A stretch of 36,173 bases of DNA from JAAYPI01 sp036734385 (GTDB lineage: Bacteria; Bacteroidota; Bacteroidia; Bacteroidales; Paludibacteraceae), in NCBI GenBank assembly GCA_036734385.1, contig DAIMYQ010000014.1, positions 1 to 36,173 on the forward strand. Reading direction: 5' to 3'. Below are positions 1-8,276 of this stretch, piece after piece. The notes below the pieces were generated by a model that was not told the DNA's origin, made no database searches, and worked only from the letters and a program-made list of their open reading frames with translations. The translations under genes were made by a program, and so were the position numbers. Each line of letters opens with the position of its first letter. Position 1 is the first letter of the stretch.

Positions 1-1104
1 TTACTCAAACAAGCCATACGCACGTAGCTGCTTTTTTATCTTCTGTTGTTCGTTATCCCAACAAAAATCAGATGCAGCTTTAGCAAAATTTTCTTTCAAA
101 TAGTTCTGTGATAGCATTTCTCGAATAGCTTTAGCTATCATTTCAGGTCGATTTTCAGCAATGGTTTTTCCTACTTGATATTCTTTCACCACACGAGCCA
201 TTTCAGGAAAATCGGTAGCCAAAATAGGTATGCCGGCTTGTATGAAATCAAAAATGCGATTCGGCAACGCATAATAATAACTTAGTCCTTCTTGTTCGAG
301 CAAAGCCAATCCCACTTTCGCGGAAATGGTATACCTTGGCAATTCTTCCAAAGGAACTCTTCCGGTAAAAACAACCTTGTCCGACAAATTCGATTCTATT
401 ACCTGCCGTTGAAGTTGTGGCAAAACATCCCCATCACCCACTATCACAAGTACTGCATTTTCCAACAAAGACATTGCCTCAATAGTTTGTTCCAGTCCTC
501 TACCAACATTTACCGCCCCTTGATACAACATGATATTTTTACCCGGAAAATCTAATATCGGAACATATTGTGTTAAATCCTTTTGTTCCGGCACATTTCT
601 CAAAACGGTCATTTTTATACCGTATCTTTTTTCATAATAATCGGCAATGGACTGACAAACCGTGAAAGCACAGGTTAATTTGGGGAAAATGCAATTTTCA
701 ATTCTTTCCCAAAAATACTGAATACAAGGACGATGAATAAGTTCGGGCAACTGTGGAAATAACTCATGTGCATCAAAACACAACCTTTTGTGTCTTACTT
801 TCGACACCCAAAAATTGGGCAATAAAGTATCCGTATCATTCGACCAAAGACAATCGAAAGAAGAAAACAGCAGCAAAAAGAAAAGACGAATATTGAATTC
901 GGTATAAAACAAAAAACCACCACTACACAACATCCTCATTCTTTTCGTTGAATAAGAACGAGACAATTTACCGCTTCTCTTGAGTTTCCTTCCTATAACA
1001 AGGACATCAAATCCTTCTTTTTCGAAAAAAGAAGCTACCTTATGCACCCGCTGATCTGTTTCCAAATCACTAACAACAGAAATGATAATTCGTTTACACC
1101 TCAT
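1..1104 (-). CDS. GT-B fold glycosyltransferase (GT4-like)
   Basis: Likely transfers a sugar from a nucleotide-sugar donor to a surface glycan or lipid-linked acceptor in the cytoplasm; the substrate cannot be read from sequence. The 367-residue protein is complete, with its TAA at the window's first bases. The N-terminal half opens with an hydrophobic beta strand (RIIISVVSDLETDQR) and carries FDAHELFPQLPE, typical of the acceptor domain in this family. The C-terminal half has the donor-domain pattern: GAVNVGRGLEQTIEAM, VIVGDGDVLPQL, VVFTGRVPLEELP, then ALPNRIFDFIQAGIPILATD. There is no signal peptide. It is divergent from murB with 78 bp between them. ATG at 1104 is the only sensible start and lies very close to a -7-like element. 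Family call is firm, acceptor unknown. Confidence 0.85.
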   Translation of the reverse strand: MRCKRIIISVVSDLETDQRVHKVASFFEKEGFDVLVIGRKLKRSGKLSRSYSTKRMRMLCSGGFLFYTEFNIRLFFLLLFSSFDCLWSNDTDTLLPNFWVSKVRHKRLCFDAHELFPQLPELIHRPCIQYFWERIENCIFPKLTCAFTVCQSIADYYEKRYGIKMTVLRNVPEQKDLTQYVPILDFPGKNIMLYQGAVNVGRGLEQTIEAMSLLENAVLVIVGDGDVLPQLQRQVIESNLSDKVVFTGRVPLEELPRYTISAKVGLALLEQEGLSYYYALPNRIFDFIQAGIPILATDFPEMARVVKEYQVGKTIAENRPEMIAKAIREMLSQNYLKENFAKAASDFCWDNEQQKIKKQLRAYGLFE

Positions 1105-1109
1105 GTGTA

Positions 1110-1117
1110 CAAAAGTA
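1110..1117 (-). promoter_or_regulatory. Bacteroidota -7 element, glycosyltransferase
   Basis: On the minus strand this reads TACTTTTG, matching the Bacteroidota -7 consensus TAnnTTTG. Only 5 nt separate it from the ATG at 1104, so a transcript from here would have almost no leader. No TTTG at the usual 19-21 bp upstream distance was seen, which lowers confidence. Confidence 0.4.
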
Positions 1118-1158
1118 CTTTTTTTTGGCGATTTAAGCAGTTCAAAACAGATTTTTTA

Positions 1159-1166
1159 TACCTTTG
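1159..1166 (+). promoter_or_regulatory. Bacteroidota -7 element, murB
   Basis: TACCTTTG matches TAnnTTTG and lies 16 nt before the murB ATG. A -33 TTTG at proper spacing is not present. Confidence 0.5.
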
Positions 1167-1182
1167 CAAATAAAGTTTTTTT

Positions 1183-2199
1183 ATGAAAACACTCGAAAAT
1201 TTTTCTTTAATCAACCATAATACATTTGGCATCAACGTCCAAGCAAACTATTTTATTGAGTATGCTTCCGTAACTGAATTAAAGGAATTACTCGGAAGTG
1301 ACTTACTAAAAGAAAACAAATTCTTCCACATCGGTGGAGGAAGTAACCTTTTGTTTATTAACGATTATGAAGGTGTTATCCTCCATTCTCAAATAAAAGG
1401 CATTGAAAAAACAAAAGAAACAAAGAGCCATGTGTTTTTACGTGCCGGAGCAGGCGAAAAATGGGATTCTTTTGTAGAATACTGCGTAAATAACAACTGG
1501 GGAGGAGCCGAAAATCTCTCTCTTATACCCGGTGAAGTAGGTGCCACTCCCATCCAAAATATTGGAGCTTACGGTGCCGAAGTAAAAGATATTATTGACT
1601 CTGTAGAATGTATTGAAATTGCAACCGGCGAAAAGAAAATTTTCACCAATAAAGCGTGTGCTTTTGGATACCGCGATAGCATTTTCAAAAATAGTTTCCG
1701 TAATAAATATATTGTCTGCTATGTAACGTATAAATTGGCAAAAAATCCGGTTCTTAATGTAAACTACGGAAGTTTGGCAACGGAAATACAACAATACGAC
1801 GGACAAAATATTCAAAATGCCAGAAAAGCAGTTATTGCAATCCGCCAACGCAAACTCCCTGAGCCCAGGGTATTAGGCAATGCAGGCAGTTTTTATATGA
1901 ATCCGATTATTTCAATAGAACATTTCAAAGAATTACAAGCTTCGTATCCGGAAATTCCAAGTTTTCATGTTTCCGAAAAAGAAATAAAAGTACCCGCAGG
2001 CTGGCTTATCGAACAATGTGGATGGAAAGGAAAAGCCATTGGCAAAGTTGCCGTTCATGGAAGTCAAGCTTTGGTATTGATAAACAAAGGAGGAGCGAAC
2101 GGATTGGACATCATCTATTTATCTGACAAAATCAGGGAATCGGTAAAAGAAAAGTTTGGCATTGATATTGTTCCCGAAGTCAACATCATTTTCGGTTAA
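1183..2199 (+). CDS. murB: UDP-N-acetylmuramate dehydrogenase MurB
   Basis: Reduces UDP-N-acetylenolpyruvoylglucosamine to UDP-N-acetylmuramate with NADPH and FAD, the second committed step of peptidoglycan precursor synthesis, in the cytoplasm. The FAD-binding region shows GGGSNLLF (51-58) and LSLIPGEVGATPIQNIGAYG (about 112-131). FGYRDS supplies the substrate-binding Arg164, GNAGSFYMNP (232-241) the proton-donating Ser236, and PEVNIIF near the C-terminus the Glu332. At 338 residues with the intervening region between FGYRDS and GNAGSF it looks like the long type I (E. coli-like) MurB. ATG at 1183 follows a TACCTTTG element by 16 nt. Its stop is only 3 nt from the stop of the convergent methyltransferase gene. 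Confidence 0.97.
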   Translation: MKTLENFSLINHNTFGINVQANYFIEYASVTELKELLGSDLLKENKFFHIGGGSNLLFINDYEGVILHSQIKGIEKTKETKSHVFLRAGAGEKWDSFVEYCVNNNWGGAENLSLIPGEVGATPIQNIGAYGAEVKDIIDSVECIEIATGEKKIFTNKACAFGYRDSIFKNSFRNKYIVCYVTYKLAKNPVLNVNYGSLATEIQQYDGQNIQNARKAVIAIRQRKLPEPRVLGNAGSFYMNPIISIEHFKELQASYPEIPSFHVSEKEIKVPAGWLIEQCGWKGKAIGKVAVHGSQALVLINKGGANGLDIIYLSDKIRESVKEKFGIDIVPEVNIIFG

Positions 2200-2202
2200 T
2201 TT

Positions 2203-3378
2203 TTATACTTTCTTACACCTTATCATTACTTTCTTTTGCTCGGACAAAGTGGTAGCAAAAAGGTAAACATCTCCACCCTCTTTTAACTTCGTCTTTTTTC
2301 GTAATTCTGCCACCGTTGCAGGAAAATTACGCACAGCTATATTTGCTTTCTCTATTCCTTGCAAATTTGATTTCATTTCTTGCTTATTCAAGGAAAAAAC
2401 CGTTTCCACTTCAAATGAACGACCGGGGAAATCATAAACCAAATTTTCAGAAGTGTACAAATGGCTGTTTACCTGCAATTTGTCTACATGGTATTTTTCT
2501 GAAATCAACTTAAACGCTGATGATTTTAAAACAGCTACATTCGGTTCATACAAATATCGTAAAGGTTTCTTAGCTATGGTACTATGAGCTGAATATTCCT
2601 CCTTTCGGTCAAAAACAAAAAATTGATCGTTCTTATTCGGTTGCAAATTGACGCAGTACATTTTTACGGCAAGTGGAGTTTCTTTTTGCAGTAACAGCAA
2701 AACTTCCTTGCAATCGTTATCTATAGCAACAATATGCACTTCAGCCGTATTCGGCAATGCCACTAAAGCCGCCTCAACATCGAACATGGGGGAAAGCTTA
2801 ATAAGAAGTCTATTCGACTTTTGCAACAACAAACCGCTTATTTCAAGAATGTGGGGACTACAATCTTCAAGTAACGATACTTTTCTGCCTTGCTTATCTC
2901 TCCTTGCCGGATCCATGTAGATAACATCAACACTTGGCATTTTTTGCAAAAAAGAAACAGAATCAGCGTTTACTATTTGAATGGCTGACAAACCCAAAGC
3001 CTGAAAATTATGTGTAGCAATTCGGCAAAGTTCAGCTTGTTGTTCAACGTAAGTAACTTGTTGAAAATTAGGAGCTAAAAAAGCACAATCTATACCAAAA
3101 CCACCCGTCAAATCTACCAATGAATCGGCTTTTATCAATTTTGCTTTATAACGAGCAGTCGCCTCGGAAGAGGCTTGTTCCAGAGACAATGGAGGCGGAC
3201 ATATAACCTCTTGATTTCTATACCACGATGGAATTTTATTTTTTAGAATCTGACGACCTTTTATTTGATTCAACACAAAAGAACTGTCAACACCTGCAGG
3301 AAAAGACTTAAACGCTATCTTTTCAACATCTCGATCTTGGTTTTCTTCTATAAAACGTTTATTCTCAAAGGTAAGCAT
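2203..3378 (-). CDS. THUMP-like class I SAM methyltransferase (PG_1098-type)
   Basis: Predicted S-adenosylmethionine-dependent methyltransferase, probably acting on RNA. Numbering from the ATG at 3378 (391 residues): motif I is LVDLTGGFGIDCAFLAP (88-103), the acidic adenosine-binding position lies in TYVEQQAELC, and the catalytic-loop equivalent is DVIYMDPARRDKQGRK (151-166), with DPARR where NPPY-type enzymes have their tetrapeptide. The C-terminal about 90 residues resemble the THUMP-like tail known from Bacteroidota homologues such as P. gingivalis PG_1098. The open frame runs up to a TTG at 3492, adding 38 residues with no family look, so the ATG is preferred. It follows dxs on the same strand after 121 nt. 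Substrate is not known to me. Confidence 0.8.
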   Translation of the reverse strand: MLTFENKRFIEENQDRDVEKIAFKSFPAGVDSSFVLNQIKGRQILKNKIPSWYRNQEVICPPPLSLEQASSEATARYKAKLIKADSLVDLTGGFGIDCAFLAPNFQQVTYVEQQAELCRIATHNFQALGLSAIQIVNADSVSFLQKMPSVDVIYMDPARRDKQGRKVSLLEDCSPHILEISGLLLQKSNRLLIKLSPMFDVEAALVALPNTAEVHIVAIDNDCKEVLLLLQKETPLAVKMYCVNLQPNKNDQFFVFDRKEEYSAHSTIAKKPLRYLYEPNVAVLKSSAFKLISEKYHVDKLQVNSHLYTSENLVYDFPGRSFEVETVFSLNKQEMKSNLQGIEKANIAVRNFPATVAELRKKTKLKEGGDVYLFATTLSEQKKVMIRCKKV

Positions 3379-3499
3379 TGTGTTTTTTTTCAAAAAAAGT
3401 AGAAAAGTATCAGCAGGACGAAACAATCTCCAACATGTCATCGAAATTAATAGAAAGAACTTAGTCTTACTATCATTTTCTTCTAAAGACAATACTACA

Positions 3500-5404
3500 T
3501 CAAGACTTCAATTCCGTTTTTAGAGTAATCGAAATGCCCTCTTCATCAAGTTTCAGCATTTTGTACAAATCATGGTTGGAACCGTGTTCAATAAACTCAT
3601 CAGGCAATCCCAGTCTTTTTACGTGTAAAGAAGAATAATTATTGTCAGCAAAAAATTCGAGTATTGCAGACCCAAAACCTCCTTTTAAAGATCCGTTTTC
3701 CACGGTAACAATTTTAGTAAACTTAGAACCTATGGTACGTAATAATTCCTCATCAAGAGGTTTAAGAAAACGCATATCATAATGAGCTATTTTGTCGCCT
3801 TCTCTACCCAATAATTCAATGGCACGAGTAACCGTATTTCCGATATCTCCTAAACTCAAGACCGCCAAAGACGAACCTTCTTTCAGACAAATTCCCTTTC
3901 CTACGGGTATTTCGACAAATGGAGTTTTCCAATTTTTCAGCACACCTTTTCCTCTTGGATAACGGATAACAAAAGGACCTTTGTTCGGCAATTGTGCAGT
4001 ATACATTAAATTTCTTAATTCCGTTTCATTCAATGGCGAAGCAATAGTTAAAGACGGAATGCACCGAAAATAAGACAAATCGAAAGCTCCATGATGCGTA
4101 GGACCATCGGGACCAACTAAGCCTGCTCTATCCAAACAAAAAACAACGTTCAGATTTTGCAAAGCCACATCGTGAATAACTTCATCATAAGCCCGTTGCA
4201 TAAAAGAAGAATATATATTGCAAAAAGGCATCAAACCTTCCTTGGCCAAACCTGCCGAAAAAGTAACGGCATGACCTTCTGCTATACCAACATCAAAAAT
4301 ACGATCGGGCATTTCATGCATCATCACATTCATGGAACACCCGGTAGGCATCGCAGGAGTTACTCCGACTATTTTACTGTTCATTTCGGCTAATTCCAAC
4401 AAGGTATTTCCAAAAACATACTGATACAAAGAAGGTTCCGATTTTTCATCACATTCAATAATACGTTCCCCCGTTTCCTTATTAAACAATCCGGGAGCAT
4501 GCCATTCCGTTGCTGAATTTTCAGCAGGAGCATATCCTTTCCCCTTAACCGTTTTAATATGAAGGACTTTAGGACCTTCGAAATTCTTAATATCGGTCAA
4601 AGTTTTTACTAATTGTTTCACATCATGACCATCAATTTGACCAAAATATCGTATACTCAGACTTTCAAAGATATTGCGAGTGCCTCCGGAAAGTGCATTT
4701 TTGATACTATTGGAAAATCTCAAAAGGAATTTACGTTTATCTTCATCTATCAGTCCCATCTTTCTAAACAAATGGTAAAGTTTGAAACGTAAACGATTGT
4801 AAGACTTTGAGGTAGTAATTCTCATCAGATTCTGACTAAACCCACCTACCGTTTTGTCAATCGCCATATTGTTATCATTGAGAATGATAAGCAAATTATT
4901 GGGAGCACTGGATGCATTATTTAATCCTTCAAATGCCAAACCTCCCGTCAAAGCCCCGTCTCCGATAACAGCTATTACATGATTATCGATATGCTGCATT
5001 TTGTCTGCAATGGACATTCCTAAGCCGGCAGAAATAGAATTGGAAGCGTGTCCGGATATGAAAGCATCATACAAACTTTCTTTTGGAGAAGGAAAACCAC
5101 TTATTCCTTTAAACCTTCGGTTTGTATTAAATACATTTTTCCGTCCTGTTAATATTTTATGCCCGTAAGCTTGATGGCCTACATCCCATATTATACGATC
5201 GTTCGGAGTATCAAAGACATAATGTAGGGCGACTGTAAGTTCTACCACACCCAAACTGGAAGCAAAATGACCAGGATTACACGAAAGTTCATCAATAATA
5301 AACTGCCTCAATTCAGCACATAATTGCTCCAATTGATTTTCTTTCAAAGCACGAAGGTCTGATGGGTAATTTATTTTATTTAATAATGGAAAATCTTGTT
5401 GCAT
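3500..5404 (-). CDS. dxs: 1-deoxy-D-xylulose-5-phosphate synthase Dxs
   Basis: Condenses pyruvate and glyceraldehyde 3-phosphate into DXP using thiamine diphosphate, the entry to the MEP isoprenoid pathway and a branch to thiamine and pyridoxal. The 634-residue length is normal. Visible are IIWDVGHQAYGHKILTGR (71-88), the ThDP/Mg motif beginning VIGDGALTGG (146-155) and ending NDNNMAI (176-182), a central pyrimidine domain with VDVGIAEGHAVTFSAGLA holding the activating Glu, DRAGLVGPDGPTHHGAFD for phosphate and substrate contacts, and RYPRGKG before the C-terminal transketolase domain. It starts with ATG at 5404 and is first in a possible two-gene unit with the methyltransferase. Confidence 0.98.
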   Translation of the reverse strand: MQQDFPLLNKINYPSDLRALKENQLEQLCAELRQFIIDELSCNPGHFASSLGVVELTVALHYVFDTPNDRIIWDVGHQAYGHKILTGRKNVFNTNRRFKGISGFPSPKESLYDAFISGHASNSISAGLGMSIADKMQHIDNHVIAVIGDGALTGGLAFEGLNNASSAPNNLLIILNDNNMAIDKTVGGFSQNLMRITTSKSYNRLRFKLYHLFRKMGLIDEDKRKFLLRFSNSIKNALSGGTRNIFESLSIRYFGQIDGHDVKQLVKTLTDIKNFEGPKVLHIKTVKGKGYAPAENSATEWHAPGLFNKETGERIIECDEKSEPSLYQYVFGNTLLELAEMNSKIVGVTPAMPTGCSMNVMMHEMPDRIFDVGIAEGHAVTFSAGLAKEGLMPFCNIYSSFMQRAYDEVIHDVALQNLNVVFCLDRAGLVGPDGPTHHGAFDLSYFRCIPSLTIASPLNETELRNLMYTAQLPNKGPFVIRYPRGKGVLKNWKTPFVEIPVGKGICLKEGSSLAVLSLGDIGNTVTRAIELLGREGDKIAHYDMRFLKPLDEELLRTIGSKFTKIVTVENGSLKGGFGSAILEFFADNNYSSLHVKRLGLPDEFIEHGSNHDLYKMLKLDEEGISITLKTELKS

Positions 5405-5421
5405 AACTCTATATTTAAACG

Positions 5422-5429
5422 CAAAGGTA
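5422..5429 (-). promoter_or_regulatory. Bacteroidota -7 element, dxs
   Basis: Minus strand TACCTTTG, a match to TAnnTTTG, 17 nt before the dxs ATG. No well-spaced -33 TTTG is visible. Confidence 0.5.
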
Positions 5430-5474
5430 CTAATTAAATCAATTTTTTAATATTTTTAAACCCAAAAATATCTA

Positions 5475-5502
5475 TTTGAATGGGGTTTAATTATTACATT
5501 TG
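5475..5502 (+). promoter_or_regulatory. Promoter of the envelope operon
   Basis: TTTG at 5475-5478 and TACATTTG at 5495-5502 are separated by 16 bp, slightly short for a Bacteroidota promoter. It would give a leader of about 110 nt before the OmpA-family gene. The rest of the 217-bp gap shows no ORF or clear RNA structure. Confidence 0.45.
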
Positions 5503-5621
5503 CCGAAGTATAGCAATGATTTTGTAATAAGCTCAAAATTATGGTATTAAAATATATATACTGAGTACTGAAGTTGCATAACCATTTTTATCCCGACTCA
5601 ACTTTTAAAACTAATTGACCG

Positions 5622-6593
5622 ATGAAAAGAAGCATTCTATTTTTACTGTTAGCCCTAGTGATGGGAACCACTTCTTGTGTAACACAACAGAAATATAACG
5701 AGTTGAAAGATAGCGAAGAAAGATATTATGATGAAGCTAAACGGTATGAACAAGATTTGTTTAATGCAAAAACAAAAAATGATGAATTGACCAGTGAACT
5801 GGCAAGAGCAAAATCTCTAAAGGAAAAGGCTGAAGCCGATACGGCACACCTATCAAGGGAATTACAACGGGTTCAATCTGAATGTATTGGATTGCAAGAA
5901 GAAAGTCAAAAATTGATTGAAAAGTTGCAAGCTTCGAAAAGTGAAGAAGAATATACAAAATTGATGACTGAAATTAATAGTCTGCAAGATGAATTGGTTA
6001 GACGAGAAGATGCTCTTTTTAAAGCGGAACGTTTACTCTTGGATAAACAAAAAGAATTGGAAATTCAAAATGCAAAGATGGTTGAACTAACACGAACAGT
6101 GGAACAACAAGAACAAAAAATGCAGGAAATTAAAAACTTGGTTAAAAATGCATTGGTTGGTTTTGAAGGAAACGGTTTGGAAATTTACAACAAAAACGGA
6201 AGAGTATATGTTTCTCTTGACGAACAGCTTTTGTTCCAATCAGGAAAATGGGATGTTGACAGCAGAGGTGTTAGTGCACTAAACAACCTTTCCAACGTTT
6301 TAGCACAAAACAAAGATATTAATATTGTTGTAGAAGGTCATACAGATGATGTGCCTTACAAAGGGACAGGAAATATTCAAGACAATTGGGATTTGAGCGT
6401 AAAAAGAGCAACTTCTATCGTTCGTATTTTGCTCAGAAACAATGAGATAAACCCTACTCGCATCACAGCATCAGGACATGGCGAATTTTTTCCTGTTGAA
6501 ACGGGAAGAACTCCGGAAGCCCGCAAAAAAAACAGAAGAACTGAAATTATCTTAACTCCAAATTTGGATAGTTTAATAAAAGCTTTTGAATAA
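5622..6593 (+). CDS. OmpA-family peptidoglycan-binding lipoprotein
   Basis: Probable outer-membrane or periplasmic lipoprotein tethering the envelope to peptidoglycan. The N-terminus MKRSILFLLLALVMGTTSCV is a lipoprotein signal with modified Cys19. Residues about 25-175 are heptad-rich and charged, a long predicted coiled coil. The C-terminal OmpA domain (about 195-320) shows LLFQSGKWDVDSRG, VVEGHTDDVPYKG, the helix DLSVKRATSIVRILL, ITASGHGEFFP and KNRRTEIIL, including the Asp and Arg positions that contact diaminopimelate in this family. The layout (lipid anchor, coiled coil, OmpA domain) lacks the N-terminal beta barrel of classical OmpA. First gene of a closely spaced plus-strand run to 11350. 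Confidence 0.9.
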   Translation: MKRSILFLLLALVMGTTSCVTQQKYNELKDSEERYYDEAKRYEQDLFNAKTKNDELTSELARAKSLKEKAEADTAHLSRELQRVQSECIGLQEESQKLIEKLQASKSEEEYTKLMTEINSLQDELVRREDALFKAERLLLDKQKELEIQNAKMVELTRTVEQQEQKMQEIKNLVKNALVGFEGNGLEIYNKNGRVYVSLDEQLLFQSGKWDVDSRGVSALNNLSNVLAQNKDINIVVEGHTDDVPYKGTGNIQDNWDLSVKRATSIVRILLRNNEINPTRITASGHGEFFPVETGRTPEARKKNRRTEIILTPNLDSLIKAFE

Positions 6594-6616
6594 ACATTAA
6601 CGAACAAATAAACATT

Positions 6617-7561
6617 GTGAATTTCAGGACTATTATAAACATACCGGAGTCAAGCTTGAAAATTTCACACAAAAGCCAGATTTTATTGATGGGTTCTTGT
6701 TTTGCTCAAAACATGGCAAGAAAGCTTTCCGAAAATAAATTCGTCGTTCAAAACCCTTTTGGAGTATTGTACAATCCTCTTTCAATTGCAGAAGGATTGA
6801 ATATTCTTCTTGAACAAAAAACATTCACGGAAAAAGACTTATTTTTCGACAAAAATCAATGGCATAGTTTTGCTTACCACAGCTCCTATTCTGCCGACTC
6901 TAGAGAAGAATGCTTAGGTAAAATTAATGACGAAATTGTTCAAAACTCCGAGTTTATACGCAAGGCTGACTTTTTGGTTCTTACTTTCGGCACCTCTTTC
7001 GTTTATCGTTTAAAATCGAGCGGAGAAGTTGTTGCCAATTGTCATAAAATAGAAGCTAATAAATTCGTTCGAGAACAATGTTCTGTAGAAGGTATTGTCT
7101 CGACCTACAACAGGTTAATTACCGGGTTAAAAACAATAAATCCAGACCTTACCATCGTGTTTACCGTCAGCCCGATTCGACATTGGAAAGATGGAGCACA
7201 CCAAAATCAAATTAGTAAAAGCATTTTACTTTTGGCTATAGATGAATTAGTAAGACTAAACAATTGTGCACTATATTTTCCTGCATACGAACTTATGTTG
7301 GACGATCTTCGCGATTATCGTTTTTACAAGGAAGACATGTTACACCCAAACGATGTAGCAATCGAATATATTTGGGAAGCTTTCGGCAATTGTTTTTTCG
7401 CGAAAGAGACGAAACAAATAAACAAAGAGGTAGCCGTCTTGGTAAAAAATGAAAATCACAGACCTTTTCAGCCCAATAGTGAAAATTACGCCGTATTTTT
7501 GTCAGAAAATAAAGAAAAAACAGAACAATTTAAATTAAAATATCCTTTCGTAAAATTATAA
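6617..7561 (+). CDS. GSCFA domain protein (SGNH-hydrolase-like)
   Basis: Member of the GSCFA family, named for a motif seen here as LLMGSCFAQNMARKL near residues 24-38, which supplies the likely nucleophile region of an SGNH-hydrolase-like fold. LVLTFGTSFVYRL (about 118-130), VFTVSPIRHWKDG and the C-terminal DMLHPNDVAIEYIW, with an Asp/His pair, complete the expected active-site set. The reaction is not established to my knowledge; an esterase or acyltransferase acting on glycans is an inference from fold. No signal peptide is seen. Start is GTG at 6617; the next in-frame Met is at GSCFA itself and would cut the motif. It begins 23 nt after the OmpA-family gene and ends 3 nt before the next. 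Confidence 0.88.
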   Translation: MNFRTIINIPESSLKISHKSQILLMGSCFAQNMARKLSENKFVVQNPFGVLYNPLSIAEGLNILLEQKTFTEKDLFFDKNQWHSFAYHSSYSADSREECLGKINDEIVQNSEFIRKADFLVLTFGTSFVYRLKSSGEVVANCHKIEANKFVREQCSVEGIVSTYNRLITGLKTINPDLTIVFTVSPIRHWKDGAHQNQISKSILLLAIDELVRLNNCALYFPAYELMLDDLRDYRFYKEDMLHPNDVAIEYIWEAFGNCFFAKETKQINKEVAVLVKNENHRPFQPNSENYAVFLSENKEKTEQFKLKYPFVKL

Positions 7562-7564
7562 AAG

Positions 7565-8266
7565 ATGGAAAAGAAAAAAAAAGAAAATCCTCTCATAAGT
7601 CTAATATTCAGCATAATAATACCGGCTATTATACTATCTAAATTTAGTTCGCCCGACCGTTTGGGTGTATTACCGGGATTTCTTATCGCACTGGCTTTCC
7701 CAATTTCATTTGCTATATACAATTTTATAGTAACTAAAAAAGCCGGTTTTATAGCCATACTTGGATTTGTTAGTATTTTCCTTACCGGAATTATCGGCGT
7801 TTTTAAATTTCCATCTGAGTGGATTGCTATCAAAGAAGCATCTGTGCCTCTGCTCATTGGACTTGCCATCGTTATCTCTCTGAAAACACCATTTCCTTTG
7901 GTAAAAAAGTTTCTGTATAATGATGAATTACTTGATATAGAAAACATAGAACATCTTTTGGCTGAAAATAATAACAAAGAAAAACTGGAAAAGTCTCTTG
8001 TCAAAGCCACTTTTATGTTAGCCGGTTCTTTCTTAATTTCAGCAATTCTAAATTTCACGTTAGCAAAAGTCCTGATACAAAGTCCTTCGGGTACCGCACA
8101 ATTTAATGAAGAATTGGGCCAAATGACAGCTTTGAGTTATCCGGTAATCGCTCTACCCTGTACAATAATCATGTTTTTCGCTTTTTGGTATATTTTCTCT
8201 TCGCTAAAAAAATTAACCGGATTAAAAATGGAAGATTTACTTTCCGAAACTTTACGCAATAAATAA
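7565..8266 (+). CDS. Six-helix inner-membrane protein, VC0807-like
   Basis: Integral membrane protein of 233 residues with unknown function. Hydrophobic segments lie at about 8-27, 33-55, 57-77, 86-105, 148-170 and 189-212; a charged loop rich in Glu, Asn and Lys (about 118-146) divides four helices from two. The overall pattern and the ISLKTPFPLVKKFLYN segment resemble the VC0807 family of predicted membrane proteins, sometimes grouped with septation-protein-like sequences; this is recognition from memory and moderate. Starts with ATG 3 nt after the GSCFA stop and ends 10 nt before murF-alr, so it is probably cotranscribed with cell-wall genes, suggesting but not proving an envelope role. 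The purine-rich start includes a homopolymeric A run. Confidence 0.65.
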   Translation: MEKKKKENPLISLIFSIIIPAIILSKFSSPDRLGVLPGFLIALAFPISFAIYNFIVTKKAGFIAILGFVSIFLTGIIGVFKFPSEWIAIKEASVPLLIGLAIVISLKTPFPLVKKFLYNDELLDIENIEHLLAENNNKEKLEKSLVKATFMLAGSFLISAILNFTLAKVLIQSPSGTAQFNEELGQMTALSYPVIALPCTIIMFFAFWYIFSSLKKLTGLKMEDLLSETLRNK

Positions 8267-8276
8267 AATAAATAAA

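Noticed and set aside
1438..1848. 136-codon minus-strand frame inside murB
   Set aside because: Antisense to MurB catalytic sequence; a low-GC shadow frame.
3379..3492. 38-residue N-terminal extension of the THUMP-like methyltransferase from a TTG
   Set aside because: The extension is not family-like; ATG 3378 gives an N-terminus resembling the family.
7486..8058. 190-codon open frame on the minus strand
   Set aside because: It lies opposite the six-helix membrane protein gene and runs past its start; composition is Ser/Lys/Ile-rich with no domain, and the plus-strand frame fits the operon spacing.
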